The translations under genes and the position numbers were made by a program. Positions 42,164 to 51,124 of a stretch of 64,000 bases of DNA are shown piece after piece. Each line of letters starts with the position of its first letter. Position 1 is the stretch's first letter. Origin of the DNA: CAIUGU01 sp965279735 (GTDB taxonomy: Bacteria > Pseudomonadota > Gammaproteobacteria > Steroidobacterales > Steroidobacteraceae); contig OZ257260.1 in the NCBI GenBank assembly GCA_965279735.1, forward strand, positions 3,472,001 through 3,536,000, in the 5' to 3' direction. The notes beneath the pieces are model-generated. The model saw only the letters and a program-made list of their open reading frames with translations. It ran no database searches and was not told where the DNA came from.

Positions 42164-42646
42164 TCAGCGCCCGGACTCCAGTGCCCGGCGGTCGACGTAA
42201 ATGCAGCGATCCATCACGACCGTGATGCCGCCGGCCCGGGCGCGTTCGGCGGCGGCTTCGTTGATGACGCCGAGTTGCAGCCACAGTGCGGGGATACCGA
42301 GGCGTAGACAGCTATCGACGATGGCGTCCACGTGTTGGGGCTGCCGGAACACATCGACGATATCCACCTTCTCGCCTGGCTGCAGGACATCGCCCAGATG
42401 TTCGAGATCGCGAACCGCCTTGAGGCCCTGCCACGTCGAGAGCGCGGGATTCACGGGAATGATCCGGTAACCGTAACGCTGCATGGCGAGCGCCACACCG
42501 AAACTGGGTCGACTCGAATCGTCCGACAGTCCCGCCACTGCAATGGTGCGAGCTGACTGCAGCAGCGAAGCAATCTCATCGGAAGCCGGATTTTTGAATG
42601 CCATATGAAATTTAGATGCGCTTGCGAGCTTCGAGTCCGTAGACAT
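42164..42646 (-). CDS. CoA-binding-fold protein (YccU-like)
   Basis: 160 residues from ATG 42646, chosen because AAGGG stands upstream; ATG 42604 gives 146 residues and is as plausible. The core SARTIAVAGLSDDSSRPSFGVA, VDIVDVFRQPQHVDAIVDS, LWLQLGVINEAAAERARAGG and VVMDRCIYVDRRAL match YccU-type proteins with the CoA-binding Rossmann fold. Function is not established. It is divergent from the ParA gene. Confidence 0.88.
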   Translation of the reverse strand: MSTDSKLASASKFHMAFKNPASDEIASLLQSARTIAVAGLSDDSSRPSFGVALAMQRYGYRIIPVNPALSTWQGLKAVRDLEHLGDVLQPGEKVDIVDVFRQPQHVDAIVDSCLRLGIPALWLQLGVINEAAAERARAGGITVVMDRCIYVDRRALESGR

Positions 42647-42817
42647 TTGTTGTTTGCACCCTTAAGTTACCACTCCCAAGGAAGCCCTGATCCTCTCGCG
42701 TATTCGCAACCCGTCGTTGCAACGCGGCTCGATGAGCAGCTGTCAAAGGCAGCGGCTCCTTGCAGGGCACTCCAACGACCAACAGTCACGTCCAACGATT
42801 ACGGATAAGGGGACTCG

Positions 42818-43459
42818 ATGCGTCACGTCATGGTCATGAATGCCAAAGGCGGCTGTGGGAAGAGCACCCTGGCAACGAACATTGCCGGTTACTTTGCGAC
42901 GGAGGGCGCGAAGGTTGCCCTCGCAGACTACGACCCGCAGCGTACCGGCCTCGACTGGCTGGACGTTCGTCCCGCAGAGCTGCCCAAGATCGCCGGTGTG
43001 GCCGCCTTTGAAGATGGCTTGCGCAGCGTGCCTCGCGATACGGAAGTGCTGGTCATCGATGCGCCTGCGCGGACGCACGGTGCGGAAATGAACGAGCTGG
43101 TGCGCCGGGCCGAAACCATCATCGTGCCGGTCCTCGCTTCCCCGATCGACATGAAAGCCGCTGCACATTTCATGGGTGAGCTCATGGAACTCGGCAAGGT
43201 GCAGCGGGAGCAGGCGCGCCTGGCCGTGGTCGCCAACCGCGTGCGTGAAAACACGTTGATTTTCGAGGACCTCGACAAGTACCTGAACAAGCTCAAGGTG
43301 CCTTACCTCAGCGCGCTCAGGCAGTCGACCAACTACCTGCGTGCCTACCAGCGGGGGTTGAGCGTATTCGAGCTGCCCGAGTACCTGGCCTGGCCGGACT
43401 GGAAGCAGTGGGAACCCATCACCAAGTGGCTGGGCAGCAAGAAAAGCTTGCCGGCCTGA
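42818..43459 (+). CDS. Orphan ParA/MinD-family ATPase
   Basis: 213 residues, ribosome site AAGGGG at 42807-42812. The deviant Walker A KGGCGKST is at residues 10-17, VALADYDPQRTGLDWLDVRP is the switch region and TEVLVIDAPARTH the Walker B equivalent. ParA-type ATPases position DNA or protein cargo. No parB or centromere-like repeat is adjacent, so it is likely a chromosomal orphan that places a protein complex rather than a plasmid partition gene. It converges with the SDR gene with 7 bases between. Confidence 0.88.
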   Translation: MRHVMVMNAKGGCGKSTLATNIAGYFATEGAKVALADYDPQRTGLDWLDVRPAELPKIAGVAAFEDGLRSVPRDTEVLVIDAPARTHGAEMNELVRRAETIIVPVLASPIDMKAAAHFMGELMELGKVQREQARLAVVANRVRENTLIFEDLDKYLNKLKVPYLSALRQSTNYLRAYQRGLSVFELPEYLAWPDWKQWEPITKWLGSKKSLPA

Positions 43460-43466
43460 GGGTTCT

Positions 43467-44342
43467 CTAGGGAGGGCCTGCCTCGCGCAGGCTCTGCCTG
43501 ATCCCGTCGTCGACCTCCCCGTAGCGGAGCTGCACCTTGAGTTCCGCCAGCATGCGGCGATTGCTGACCTGCCGGGATTCGTTCAGGAACGACAGCCGGC
43601 CAGGGCTCAAGACCAGCTGTGCCTCGTCCATCGAGATTTGCCGGGGAGGGGGCAACCCCGAGATTTCAGCAACCCGCAACAGATACTCGGTGCTGTTCAG
43701 CGGCATCCCGTCGGTCACGTTGTAGACGCCACGCGCCTCCGGCTCATTGAGGGCCGCCACGCATGCAGCGACCAGGTCGTCCACGTGAATGCGATTACCC
43801 ATCCCGGCTTCCTCGACGCGAATGGCAGGCTCGCGGCTCTTGAGCCGGTCGATCGGCAGTCTGCCCGGACCGTAGATGCCAGGTACCCGCAGCACCACAC
43901 GGCGCACTTCCCGTTCGGTACACCAGATCCGCACCATCTCTTCGGCACTGGCCCGTCGTCGTGCCCGGTCGGTCAGCGGGCGAACCGGCGTCTGTTCGGT
44001 CACCTCCGCCCCGCCGGCATCCCCGTAGACACCGGTCGTGCTCATGTACAGCAAGGCCCCGGAACGTCCAGGCACGTAGTTCAGGAAACGAGCCAGCCGC
44101 GGATCGCTTTCGCCTTCCGGAGGGGGTGGCGCCAGATAGACGAGAGTGGCATCCCGCGCCCATTCGAAAGAACCGGCAGGGTCGGCGTCCAGATCCACTG
44201 CGAGCCCTGGCAGCCCCATGGCCTCAATCACCTTGAGACTTGCCGTCGAACTGACAGTCCCGAGGACGTCATGCTGCGGCAGCAATGCCCTGGCAAGACG
44301 CCGTCCGACGTACCCGCAACCAATGATGACGATGCGCTCCAT
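43467..44342 (-). CDS. SDR-family NAD-dependent epimerase/dehydratase-like protein
   Basis: 291 residues. The Rossmann start is IVIIGCGYVGRRLARAL; LLYMSTTGVYGDAGGAEV carries the YeeZ-like active-site region (no canonical YxxxK at the usual place), and VPGIYGPGRLPIDRLKS and RIHVDDLVAACVAAL follow. It belongs to the extended SDR family that includes E. coli YeeZ. Substrate unknown. It is the last gene of the minus-strand run after the reductase, 8 bases away. Confidence 0.85.
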   Translation of the reverse strand: MERIVIIGCGYVGRRLARALLPQHDVLGTVSSTASLKVIEAMGLPGLAVDLDADPAGSFEWARDATLVYLAPPPPEGESDPRLARFLNYVPGRSGALLYMSTTGVYGDAGGAEVTEQTPVRPLTDRARRRASAEEMVRIWCTEREVRRVVLRVPGIYGPGRLPIDRLKSREPAIRVEEAGMGNRIHVDDLVAACVAALNEPEARGVYNVTDGMPLNSTEYLLRVAEISGLPPPRQISMDEAQLVLSPGRLSFLNESRQVSNRRMLAELKVQLRYGEVDDGIRQSLREAGPP

Positions 44343-44350
44343 CGCCTGGT

Positions 44351-45409
44351 TCAGGTCGGTGTCTGGGCCAGGCGGAGTTTGGCGAGGGCATCCGGTGCGT
44401 AGTCGAACGAGTCGAAGAACAGCTGGTCTGCCGGCAGGCCCGCCTGCATGAATTCATGGCGGATCGCTTCGACCATCGCCGGCGGCCCGGCTGCGTAGAT
44501 GTCGTAATCCGCGAGCTGCGGGTGATCGCCGATGACTGCCATGTGCACGAGGCCCGTCACGCCTGTCCACTGGTCGTCAGGGAGCGGGTCCGACAGCACC
44601 GGCACAAAACGAAGATTGGGATACTGCTTCGTCCACTCGCGCACTTCCTGTTCGGCATAAAGATCGATCCGCGACCGCACTCCCCAGTAGAGCGCGAGAG
44701 GCCGCGAGTCACCGCGTTCCAGCAGATGACGCAGCATCGCCCGCAAGGGCGCGTAGCCGGTACCGCCACCCACCAGCAGTGCAGGACGCTTCGAAGCGTC
44801 GCGGAACCAGAACTGTCCCAGCGGCCCTTCGATCCTGAGAAGCGTCTTCTCGCGCATCGATTCAAACAGCTGCTGTGTGAACTCGCCCCCACGCACACGC
44901 CGGATGTGCAGCTCGAGCAGCTTTGCATCGTGAGGCGGATTGGCCAGCGAGAAGCTGCGACGCCGGCTGCCCGGCAGCATGATGTCGATGTACTGGCCGG
45001 CGACGAATGCAAAATCTTCCGACTGCGGCAGTCGCAGATAGACAGCCATGACATCAGGCGCCCGTGGCTCCATGTGTTCGATCCGGCAGGGCATGCTGCG
45101 GACCTGGGTTTCCACGGCGGGTGCCTGTAGCTGCCGCACTTCGATCAGCAACGCGTTGCTGGTTGCCCGTGCCTGGCATAACAGCGCATAGCCGTCTCTT
45201 TCCTCTTCGGCAGTAATGCCGAGTGGCCGCCCAAGCGGATAGCCGATGTGGCCTTCGAGGATGCGGGCACGGCATGAGCCGCAATGTCCACCCTTGCAGC
45301 TGTGCGGCAGGTTGAGTCCGGAGCGCAGCGCCGCCTCGAGAATCGATTCATTCGCATCGACGGAGATGACCTGCTGGCCGGGAAGCAGCGTGACTCGGGA
45401 GTAGCTCAC
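44351..45409 (-). CDS. Ferredoxin-NAD(P)H reductase with 2Fe-2S domain (AscD/ Fre-like)
   Basis: 352 residues from a GTG that overlaps the hemY stop. The plant-type ferredoxin domain has the cysteines in CKGGHCGSC (38-46) and a fourth near residue 78 (LLCQAR). Next come the FAD site RRRSFSLANPP and the NAD(P) site LLVGGGTGYAPLRAML. It transfers electrons from NAD(P)H via FAD to an iron-sulfur centre, as in CDP-6-deoxy-glucoseen reductases. A heme-related partner is possible given the operon position. Confidence 0.9.
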   Translation of the reverse strand: MSYSRVTLLPGQQVISVDANESILEAALRSGLNLPHSCKGGHCGSCRARILEGHIGYPLGRPLGITAEEERDGYALLCQARATSNALLIEVRQLQAPAVETQVRSMPCRIEHMEPRAPDVMAVYLRLPQSEDFAFVAGQYIDIMLPGSRRRSFSLANPPHDAKLLELHIRRVRGGEFTQQLFESMREKTLLRIEGPLGQFWFRDASKRPALLVGGGTGYAPLRAMLRHLLERGDSRPLALYWGVRSRIDLYAEQEVREWTKQYPNLRFVPVLSDPLPDDQWTGVTGLVHMAVIGDHPQLADYDIYAAGPPAMVEAIRHEFMQAGLPADQLFFDSFDYAPDALAKLRLAQTPT

Positions 45410-46650
45410 AGGCGGCGTCGATCCGTGCTCTGCCGCCGTTCAAGCAGGCGAAGGGCGCGCACCTTCGGCAGATTCGCCTTGCGGCCCAGTGCGAGGGCAA
45501 GAGCTTCACCGGTCACGCGGTACGCACGTTCCCGATCACCGAGCTGTTCGAGAAGATTGGCGAGGAGTTGCAAGGTCTCTGGCCGTGGCCGCACGAGCGC
45601 GCTGGCCTCCAGGTAGCTGCGTGCTTTCCCGTACAGTTCCGACCGCGTGCAGAGCCGGGCGCAGGCCAGCAGCAACGCAGGATCCTCGGGCCGTTTGCGC
45701 AGCCATTTCTCGGCGACATCGAGTGCATCGAGCGGCTCTTCGGGTTCGAGCTCGCCATAGGCCACCACCGCGGCTTCATCCCATTGCCGGTTGAGCAGTT
45801 CACGCAGCACTTTTTCAGCCTGCTTGTGCTCGCGACACGCCATAGACGAGCGCGCGTAAGCGACGATGACATCCGGTCGCTTCGTCACCGAGCCCGGAGC
45901 TGCATCCCACGCTGCAGTCACTTTCCCGGGGTTGCCGGAATTCGCTGCGGACTTGAGGCGGTCAAGGTAGATCTGCACGACGATATCGTCGATTGCCGAA
46001 TCCGGGATGCCGCGAGCACTGCGCAAGCGGGGTTCCAGATTCTGTAGGCGCTCCCAGTCGCCTGTCTGCCGGTAAATGCGCGCCAGCAGGATCAGCGCGC
46101 GCGAGTTCTTTTCGCCACTCGCTTCGAGTTGCTCAAGTACGGTGAGCGCGGCTTGCGGCTGCTTGTGCCGCAACAGGATCTCGGCCTGCGTGATGAGGAC
46201 GGGGGCGCGCTCATCAACCGTCGCATCGAGTGCTTTCGCCAGCCATTCCTCGCAGCGCATCCGCTCGCCTTGCAGGTCCGCGGCGCGGGCAGCGACCAGA
46301 TAGTGGACAAGCGGGTACTCGCTGTCACGTGCCGAGCGGGTCAGGGTCTGTTCCGCCGTTTGCCAGTCGCCCTGTGACAGCTCGAGCAGACCCTGGAACA
46401 GGCTGCGTCGCGCCCGTTCGCGCCGGCGTGCGCTTTGTGCCGCCTTGATGAGCCTGCGTGCCCGGAACAGCCTGATGCAAAGGCGCGCTGCGCCATACAG
46501 CGCGAGCAGCACCAGCAGGAACACCGGCACCGACATTTCGACCAGCCAGCCGCGCAGGTTGAAAGCGACGTGGCCGGGATCGGTCATCAGTACTTCGGCG
46601 AGCAGCACACCGGCCAATAGCGCTGCTGCTGCGTAGAGTGCGTTCTTCAT
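45406..46650 (-). CDS. hemY: Heme biosynthesis-associated TPR protein HemY
   Basis: 414 residues. Two N-terminal membrane helices (ALYAAAALLAGVLLAEVLM, VFLLVLLALYGAARLCI) are followed by tetratricopeptide repeats (LSQGDWQTAEQTLTRSAR, PQAALTVLEQLEASG and others). The proteobacterial HemY of the hemCDXY operon has this layout; it is not the protoporphyrinogen oxidase of the same name. It overlaps both hemX and the reductase gene by four bases. Confidence 0.9.
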   Translation of the reverse strand: MKNALYAAAALLAGVLLAEVLMTDPGHVAFNLRGWLVEMSVPVFLLVLLALYGAARLCIRLFRARRLIKAAQSARRRERARRSLFQGLLELSQGDWQTAEQTLTRSARDSEYPLVHYLVAARAADLQGERMRCEEWLAKALDATVDERAPVLITQAEILLRHKQPQAALTVLEQLEASGEKNSRALILLARIYRQTGDWERLQNLEPRLRSARGIPDSAIDDIVVQIYLDRLKSAANSGNPGKVTAAWDAAPGSVTKRPDVIVAYARSSMACREHKQAEKVLRELLNRQWDEAAVVAYGELEPEEPLDALDVAEKWLRKRPEDPALLLACARLCTRSELYGKARSYLEASALVRPRPETLQLLANLLEQLGDRERAYRVTGEALALALGRKANLPKVRALRLLERRQSTDRRRL

Positions 46651-47687
46651 GCAGCGGGCCGGGTGAGCGGGACCAACTGCTCGAGCAGTCGCAATGAACC
46701 GGCTACGTCAGGCAGCTTGGGGGCGATATCCGTACGGGCGAGCTGCTCAAGCTCCATGGCCAGCGTTGCAACGCCGGCATCGGCTGCATCGAAGTTGTCG
46801 TCGAGCCAGGAGCGTGCGGAGGCCAGTGCTGCGCTGAACGCCGGCTGGTCGGCACGAGTAACGGCAACACGAGCTTCCAGCAGCAGGAGCTGCAGACGCT
46901 GGCGCTTGAGGCTTTGCTCTGCCTGGGTGACGAACGCGCTCGAAGTGCCCGCCGTATTGCGGACGACGAGCAGGTTGCCGAAGGCGCGCTTGACGAGCTT
47001 CCATGCGCGGTCGAATGCGCCGGATCCGGCAGCGGGCGTGTCTGAAGCCGTCTGTTCGCCGACGTAGATACCGCTGGTCGCAAGGCCGCCTGCTTTCGTT
47101 TCTGCCTGGCGCAATTGTGCGGTGATACCGGCGAGGTCCGGTCGGGGAAACGCCTGTAGCGCCTGCAGCTCGACGTTGAGCTGGCGACGCACCGTGTTGA
47201 AGGCGGGTTCGCGCAACTGGGCGAGCCGGGCATCCGCGGTGGCCATCGCTTCAGTCGCCGCATCGATATTGCGTTCCACCTTGAGCTGTCGGGCAGCCAG
47301 CTCCAGCAACGCGAGTGCTTCGGCTCTCGCCCATGAGCGCTGGGGCAGGGCGGCACGATCCTGCAAGGCGGCCGTGGTGGTTTCGAGCGCGGCCACGTCG
47401 CGTGACAGGCTGAGCAGCGTCTCGATCTGTTTGCCGGTTTCCGTATCGAACTGCGCTTCGCGGTCTGCCAGCGCCTTGAGATCGTCACGCAGCGCGGCCT
47501 GGGCGGCATTGATCGCGTCCGTCTGGACGACGAGGGCATCGAGGCGGTTTTCGAGCGAGTGGTTGCGCAGCACCGCAAACACGGCGAACGCAAGCGCGAC
47601 CGCGGCCAGCAGCGTGAGGAAGAAACCCGGACGGCTGCGCCGGGGTTCTACATCTTCAAAGAGGGCTGTAGAGGGGTCGTCGCTCAT
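46647..47687 (-). CDS. hemX: HemX-like inner-membrane protein
   Basis: 346 residues. One membrane helix near the N-terminus (FFLTLLAAVALAFAVFAVL) precedes a long helical, coiled-coil-rich periplasmic part (LDALVVQTDAINAAQAALRDDL). The match to HemX, historically called uroporphyrinogen III C-methyltransferase, is by topology, sequence character and operon place; no SAM site is visible, so methyltransferase activity is doubtful. An 85-base gap separates it from hemD, the only one in the operon. Confidence 0.87.
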   Translation of the reverse strand: MSDDPSTALFEDVEPRRSRPGFFLTLLAAVALAFAVFAVLRNHSLENRLDALVVQTDAINAAQAALRDDLKALADREAQFDTETGKQIETLLSLSRDVAALETTTAALQDRAALPQRSWARAEALALLELAARQLKVERNIDAATEAMATADARLAQLREPAFNTVRRQLNVELQALQAFPRPDLAGITAQLRQAETKAGGLATSGIYVGEQTASDTPAAGSGAFDRAWKLVKRAFGNLLVVRNTAGTSSAFVTQAEQSLKRQRLQLLLLEARVAVTRADQPAFSAALASARSWLDDNFDAADAGVATLAMELEQLARTDIAPKLPDVAGSLRLLEQLVPLTRPAA

Positions 47688-47772
47688 CGGGGCACGCCGG
47701 CATTTGCGGCATAAAACTGTGTGACCAATCGTAGCAGGTTGCCCATTCGGGAATGGGATCAGCGTGCGGGAA

Positions 47773-48573
47773 TCAACGAGGCAATCGTGCCCGGGTGCGC
47801 CATGTTGCGAGCGTGCCGATCAGCGTGTCGTCATCCGCGGCCGGGGCAACCAGAATTTCCGCCTGCCAGCCGAGATCGCGGGCAGCGGTTGCGATCCGCT
47901 GGCTTACGACGAGCACCGGCGTCGCGATGAGCAGCGCACGTCCCGCATCAGTCAGCATCTGGTAAAGATTGTGCAGTATCTCGCCGCTGGTCGCCGTCAC
48001 CACGCCGATGCCTTCGCCCTGCCAGCGCGCTTCGAGCGCTGTCCGCGCTGCCGTATCCGCAACCGGCGGAATCCGCCTGTAGACCTCGAGGCAGTCGACC
48101 TCGATGCCACGCGCGCTGAGTGTTTCTTCCAGCAGTTCTCGTCCCGTCCCGCCGCGGACGATGAGGACGCGCTCGATGCTGTCTGCCTGCAGGCCGGGAT
48201 GCTCAAGCAGGGCCTCACTCGTAAAGCCCGCTTCCGGAACGATGGCGGGTGCCGCTCCCGCCGCGCTGAGCGCTGCGGCAGTGGCCTTGCCGATGGCGGC
48301 AAAGAGCATCTCAGGCGTCCGGGGAACCGCTTTCAGGCCATGAGTGACCGCGTTCTGGCTCACGAAGATCACTACGTCATAAGCATGGGGTCCGGGTGCC
48401 GGATCCGTAGAGACCAGAACGGGTTCGGCGAGGGGTTCGATGACCACTGCGGGCAGTGCAACGGCTTCACCGCCCAGTGCTTCGATACGTCGGCAGAGGG
48501 AAGCACCCTGGTCGACCGGCCGCGTGACGAGTACGGATAGACTCGTCAGCGCGGGAGTGGGTGCGGGAATCAA
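47773..48573 (-). CDS. hemD: Uroporphyrinogen-III synthase
   Basis: 266 residues from a TTG start that overlaps the hemC stop (TTGA) and has AAGGA upstream; no ATG or GTG is available at the expected place. LSVLVTRPVDQGASLCRRIEALGGEAVALP and VIFVSQNAVTHGLKA, LIVRGGTGRELLEETLSARG, VVTATSGEILHNLYQM follow the HemD fold. It closes the linear tetrapyrrole to uroporphyrinogen III. The Rossmann-like halves are intact. Confidence 0.94.
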   Translation of the reverse strand: MIPAPTPALTSLSVLVTRPVDQGASLCRRIEALGGEAVALPAVVIEPLAEPVLVSTDPAPGPHAYDVVIFVSQNAVTHGLKAVPRTPEMLFAAIGKATAAALSAAGAAPAIVPEAGFTSEALLEHPGLQADSIERVLIVRGGTGRELLEETLSARGIEVDCLEVYRRIPPVADTAARTALEARWQGEGIGVVTATSGEILHNLYQMLTDAGRALLIATPVLVVSQRIATAARDLGWQAEILVAPAADDDTLIGTLATWRTRARLPR

Positions 48574-49502
48574 GGCGCCTGGTCCTTCAGTTCCTGCAGC
48601 AGTTTGTCCGCACCGGCCTGCAGCAGCTGCTCCGCGAGTTCAACGCCGAGCCGGCCTGCCATTTCCGGGAGGCTGGATACGCGACCGCGGAACATGCGGA
48701 CGCCATCGGGCGAGCCCACCATGCCCCGCAAGGTCAGCATGTTTTCAGAGAGTTCGGCGTAGCCCGCGATCGGCGACTGGCAGCTCCCTTCAAGTCGCTG
48801 CGCAAAAGCCCGTTCGGCCGTGATGCAGATCTGGGACGTGCGATCGTTCAGTACGCTGGCCAAGTCGCGGCTGCGGGCGTCGTCCGTGCGGCATTCGATG
48901 CCGACGATGCCCTGGCCGACTGCGGGAATGCTGCGTTCGACGTCGAGCATCTCCGTGATGTTGGCTTCCAACCCTAAGCGGGTGAGGCCGGCGCTCGCGA
49001 GCACGATGGCGTCGTAGTGGCCTTCGGCGAGTTTGCGCAGGCGCGTGTCGACATTCCCTCGCAGCATGTGGGTCTCGATATCCGGACGCAGCGCCTTGAG
49101 CTGGCACTGACGGCGTGGGCTCGATGTTCCGACGCGCGCGCCCGGCGGCAATGCCGCGAAACCCGTATGGCGCACGGAGAGGAACGCATCGCGTGGGTCG
49201 GCGCGGGTCAGCATGGCTGCCAGCATCATGCCCTCGGGCAGTTCGCTCGGGACATCCTTCATGGAGTGCACCGCGATGTCCGCCTGGTCCGTGGCCAGTG
49301 CGACTTCGAGTTCCTTCACGAACAGACCTTTGCCGCCGACTTGAGCGAGGGGCCGGTCCAGGACGCGATCGCCCTGCGTCGTCATGGGGACGAGGACAAC
49401 CTCAAGATCAGGATGGGCCGCACGCAAGCGGCTCGCCACATGTTCGGCCTGCCACAGCGCCAGTTTGCTCTGGCGGGTCGCGATACGCAGCGCAGCTGTC
49501 AT
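48570..49502 (-). CDS. hemC: Hydroxymethylbilane synthase
   Basis: 310 residues from ATG 49502, after the stop of the membrane-permease gene is overlapped by four bases. LRIATRQSKLALWQAEHV, GLFVKELEVALATDQADIAVHSMKDVP and VGTSSPRRQCQLKALRPDI are signatures; the cofactor-binding Cys is in LEGSCQSPIAGYAE near residue 240. It polymerises porphobilinogen. First heme gene of the minus-strand operon. Confidence 0.96.
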   Translation of the reverse strand: MTAALRIATRQSKLALWQAEHVASRLRAAHPDLEVVLVPMTTQGDRVLDRPLAQVGGKGLFVKELEVALATDQADIAVHSMKDVPSELPEGMMLAAMLTRADPRDAFLSVRHTGFAALPPGARVGTSSPRRQCQLKALRPDIETHMLRGNVDTRLRKLAEGHYDAIVLASAGLTRLGLEANITEMLDVERSIPAVGQGIVGIECRTDDARSRDLASVLNDRTSQICITAERAFAQRLEGSCQSPIAGYAELSENMLTLRGMVGSPDGVRMFRGRVSSLPEMAGRLGVELAEQLLQAGADKLLQELKDQAP

Positions 49503-50620
49503 TTGCTTCTCACTTTCGATCTGCGTTCGACGCGCAGTTCCTGGCGCCGGACTTCCACCGCGAAATCGATCAGCGCTATCACCAGCGCGAGCAGGACCGG
49601 TCCGAGAAACAGGCCCGCGGCACCGAAGGCGGCGATGCCTCCAAGTACGCCGATGAAAACCGTGAGCGTCGCGACGGGAGCACGACTCGACACGAGGATC
49701 GGTTTGAGAATGTTGTCGATAGTGCCGACGAGCACCGCACCCCACACCACCAGGAAGATCGCGGCACCCCAGCGATCCTGCGCGGCGAGCACCAGGGCAG
49801 CGGGTCCCCAGACCAGTGCGGTGCCTCCGAACGGCAGTAGTGCAAGCAGTGCGGCGAGTACACCGAACACCAGCGGCGAGGGCAGACCGACGATCGCAAA
49901 CGAGATGCCGACCAGGATTCCCTGCAGCAGCGCCGTGAGCCCGGTGCCATACACCACCGCGCGGATGACGGCGGCAAGATGCTTGAAAAGCCGGTTCTTG
50001 CGTTCGGGCGACAGCGGAATCAGCACGCGAGCCGTGGCGAACATCCGCTCGCCATCGCGAACGAAGAAGAACAGCAGGAACAGGGTCAGCGTGAAACTCA
50101 CCAGCGTGCCGATGGCGCCGAGGAATACCTTGCCGCTCATGGAAGCCAGTGTCTGGAGGGCATTGCTGGCGCCTTCCCTGATCCAGCCTTCAATCTGCGT
50201 TGTCGAGATTCCCACGGTCCTTTGCGCCCATTCGAGCAGCGGACCAATGCCAGGAATATCGCTGATGCTCGCCGGACCTGCGCGGGTGTGTTCCATGAAA
50301 GAACCCTGCGCAGTGTTCAGCAGCTCGCTGGCCTGGGAGGCGATGGCTGCCGTGAGCGCGGTGATGGGACCGACGAGGATCAGCAGCGTGACAAGCGTGA
50401 GCACCAGCGCGGACAACTGCTGCCGGTTGCCGAAGCGTTTGACCAGGCGCTTGTGCAGCGGGTGAACGAGGAAGGCGATGAAGAGCGCCCAGATGATGGG
50501 CGAGAAGAAAGGTTGCAGGAGCTGGTACAACACCACGCTCAGCAGCAGCAGGGTACCGATGGCGAACGCGCGCGTGTAGAACGGCGTGTTCTGCGGCGGT
50601 ATGTCTTGACCCTTTTCCAC
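49499..50620 (-). CDS. AI-2E/PerM-family inner-membrane permease
   Basis: 373 residues from the GTG at 50620, which has AAGGA 9 bases upstream; a TTG at 50668 lacks support. Helices include AFAIGTLLLLSVVLYQLLQP, SPIIWALFIAFLVHPLHKRLV and the family-typical FLLFFFVRDGERMFATARVL. The AI-2E/PerM family exports small molecules or acts as Na+/H+ antiporter; the ligand is not known. Its stop overlaps hemC, so it heads the operon. Confidence 0.88.
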   Translation of the reverse strand: MEKGQDIPPQNTPFYTRAFAIGTLLLLSVVLYQLLQPFFSPIIWALFIAFLVHPLHKRLVKRFGNRQQLSALVLTLVTLLILVGPITALTAAIASQASELLNTAQGSFMEHTRAGPASISDIPGIGPLLEWAQRTVGISTTQIEGWIREGASNALQTLASMSGKVFLGAIGTLVSFTLTLFLLFFFVRDGERMFATARVLIPLSPERKNRLFKHLAAVIRAVVYGTGLTALLQGILVGISFAIVGLPSPLVFGVLAALLALLPFGGTALVWGPAALVLAAQDRWGAAIFLVVWGAVLVGTIDNILKPILVSSRAPVATLTVFIGVLGGIAAFGAAGLFLGPVLLALVIALIDFAVEVRRQELRVERRSKVRSK

Positions 50621-50787
50621 CTGGATTCTGTCCTTGAGGTTCCTGCCGGATGTAATAAGTGCCCGCAATGGCCGGCAATGCTAACACCGGCTTGCTGATT
50701 GTTGTCCTGCCCGACTAACATCAATCGACCCATAGCGATCAGGTCGTGCGCAGATGCGGGACCGGTGCCAAGAGACAGGAGACGGAT

Positions 50788-51108
50788 ATGGCCAAAGCCA
50801 TCAGGAAAGAGCAGGTCACCACGGACAAGTTGCTGGAGGATCTGCAAACGGTCGTCGCGGATGCCGAAGCGCTGCTGAAAGCCACTGCCAGCCAGGCGGG
50901 CGAAAAGGTACAGGAAGCGAGGGCCAAGGCTGAGGAATCGCTGGCCGCAGCCCGCGAACGTCTCGCCGACGTGCAGGACGACGCGATGCGCCAGGCTCGC
51001 GAACTGGTTACCGAAGGCGAGGCCTACGTCCGCGAGAATCCATGGCAGGCCGTGGGCATTGCGGCAGGCGTCGGCCTGCTGGTCGGACTGCTGCTCAGCC
51101 GCCGCTGA
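50788..51108 (+). CDS. DUF883/YqjD-ElaB-family ribosome-associated membrane protein
   Basis: 106 residues from ATG 50788, ribosome site AGGAGA 9 bases upstream. LLEDLQTVVADAEALLKATASQ and AEESLAAARERLADVQDDAMRQ are long amphipathic helices, and the C-terminus GIAAGVGLLVGLLLSRR is the single membrane anchor with the Gly-zipper of the ElaB/YqjD group. Such proteins bind ribosomes at the membrane in stationary phase. Followed by YqjE- and YqjK-like genes, the same trio as in other gammaproteobacteria. Confidence 0.9.
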   Translation: MAKAIRKEQVTTDKLLEDLQTVVADAEALLKATASQAGEKVQEARAKAEESLAAARERLADVQDDAMRQARELVTEGEAYVRENPWQAVGIAAGVGLLVGLLLSRR

Positions 51109-51124
51109 TCCTCAAGGCAACTGA

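Noticed and set aside
42818..43459. Plasmid partition locus
   Set aside because: No ParB, no iteron or centromere-like repeats and surrounding genes are chromosomal housekeeping genes.
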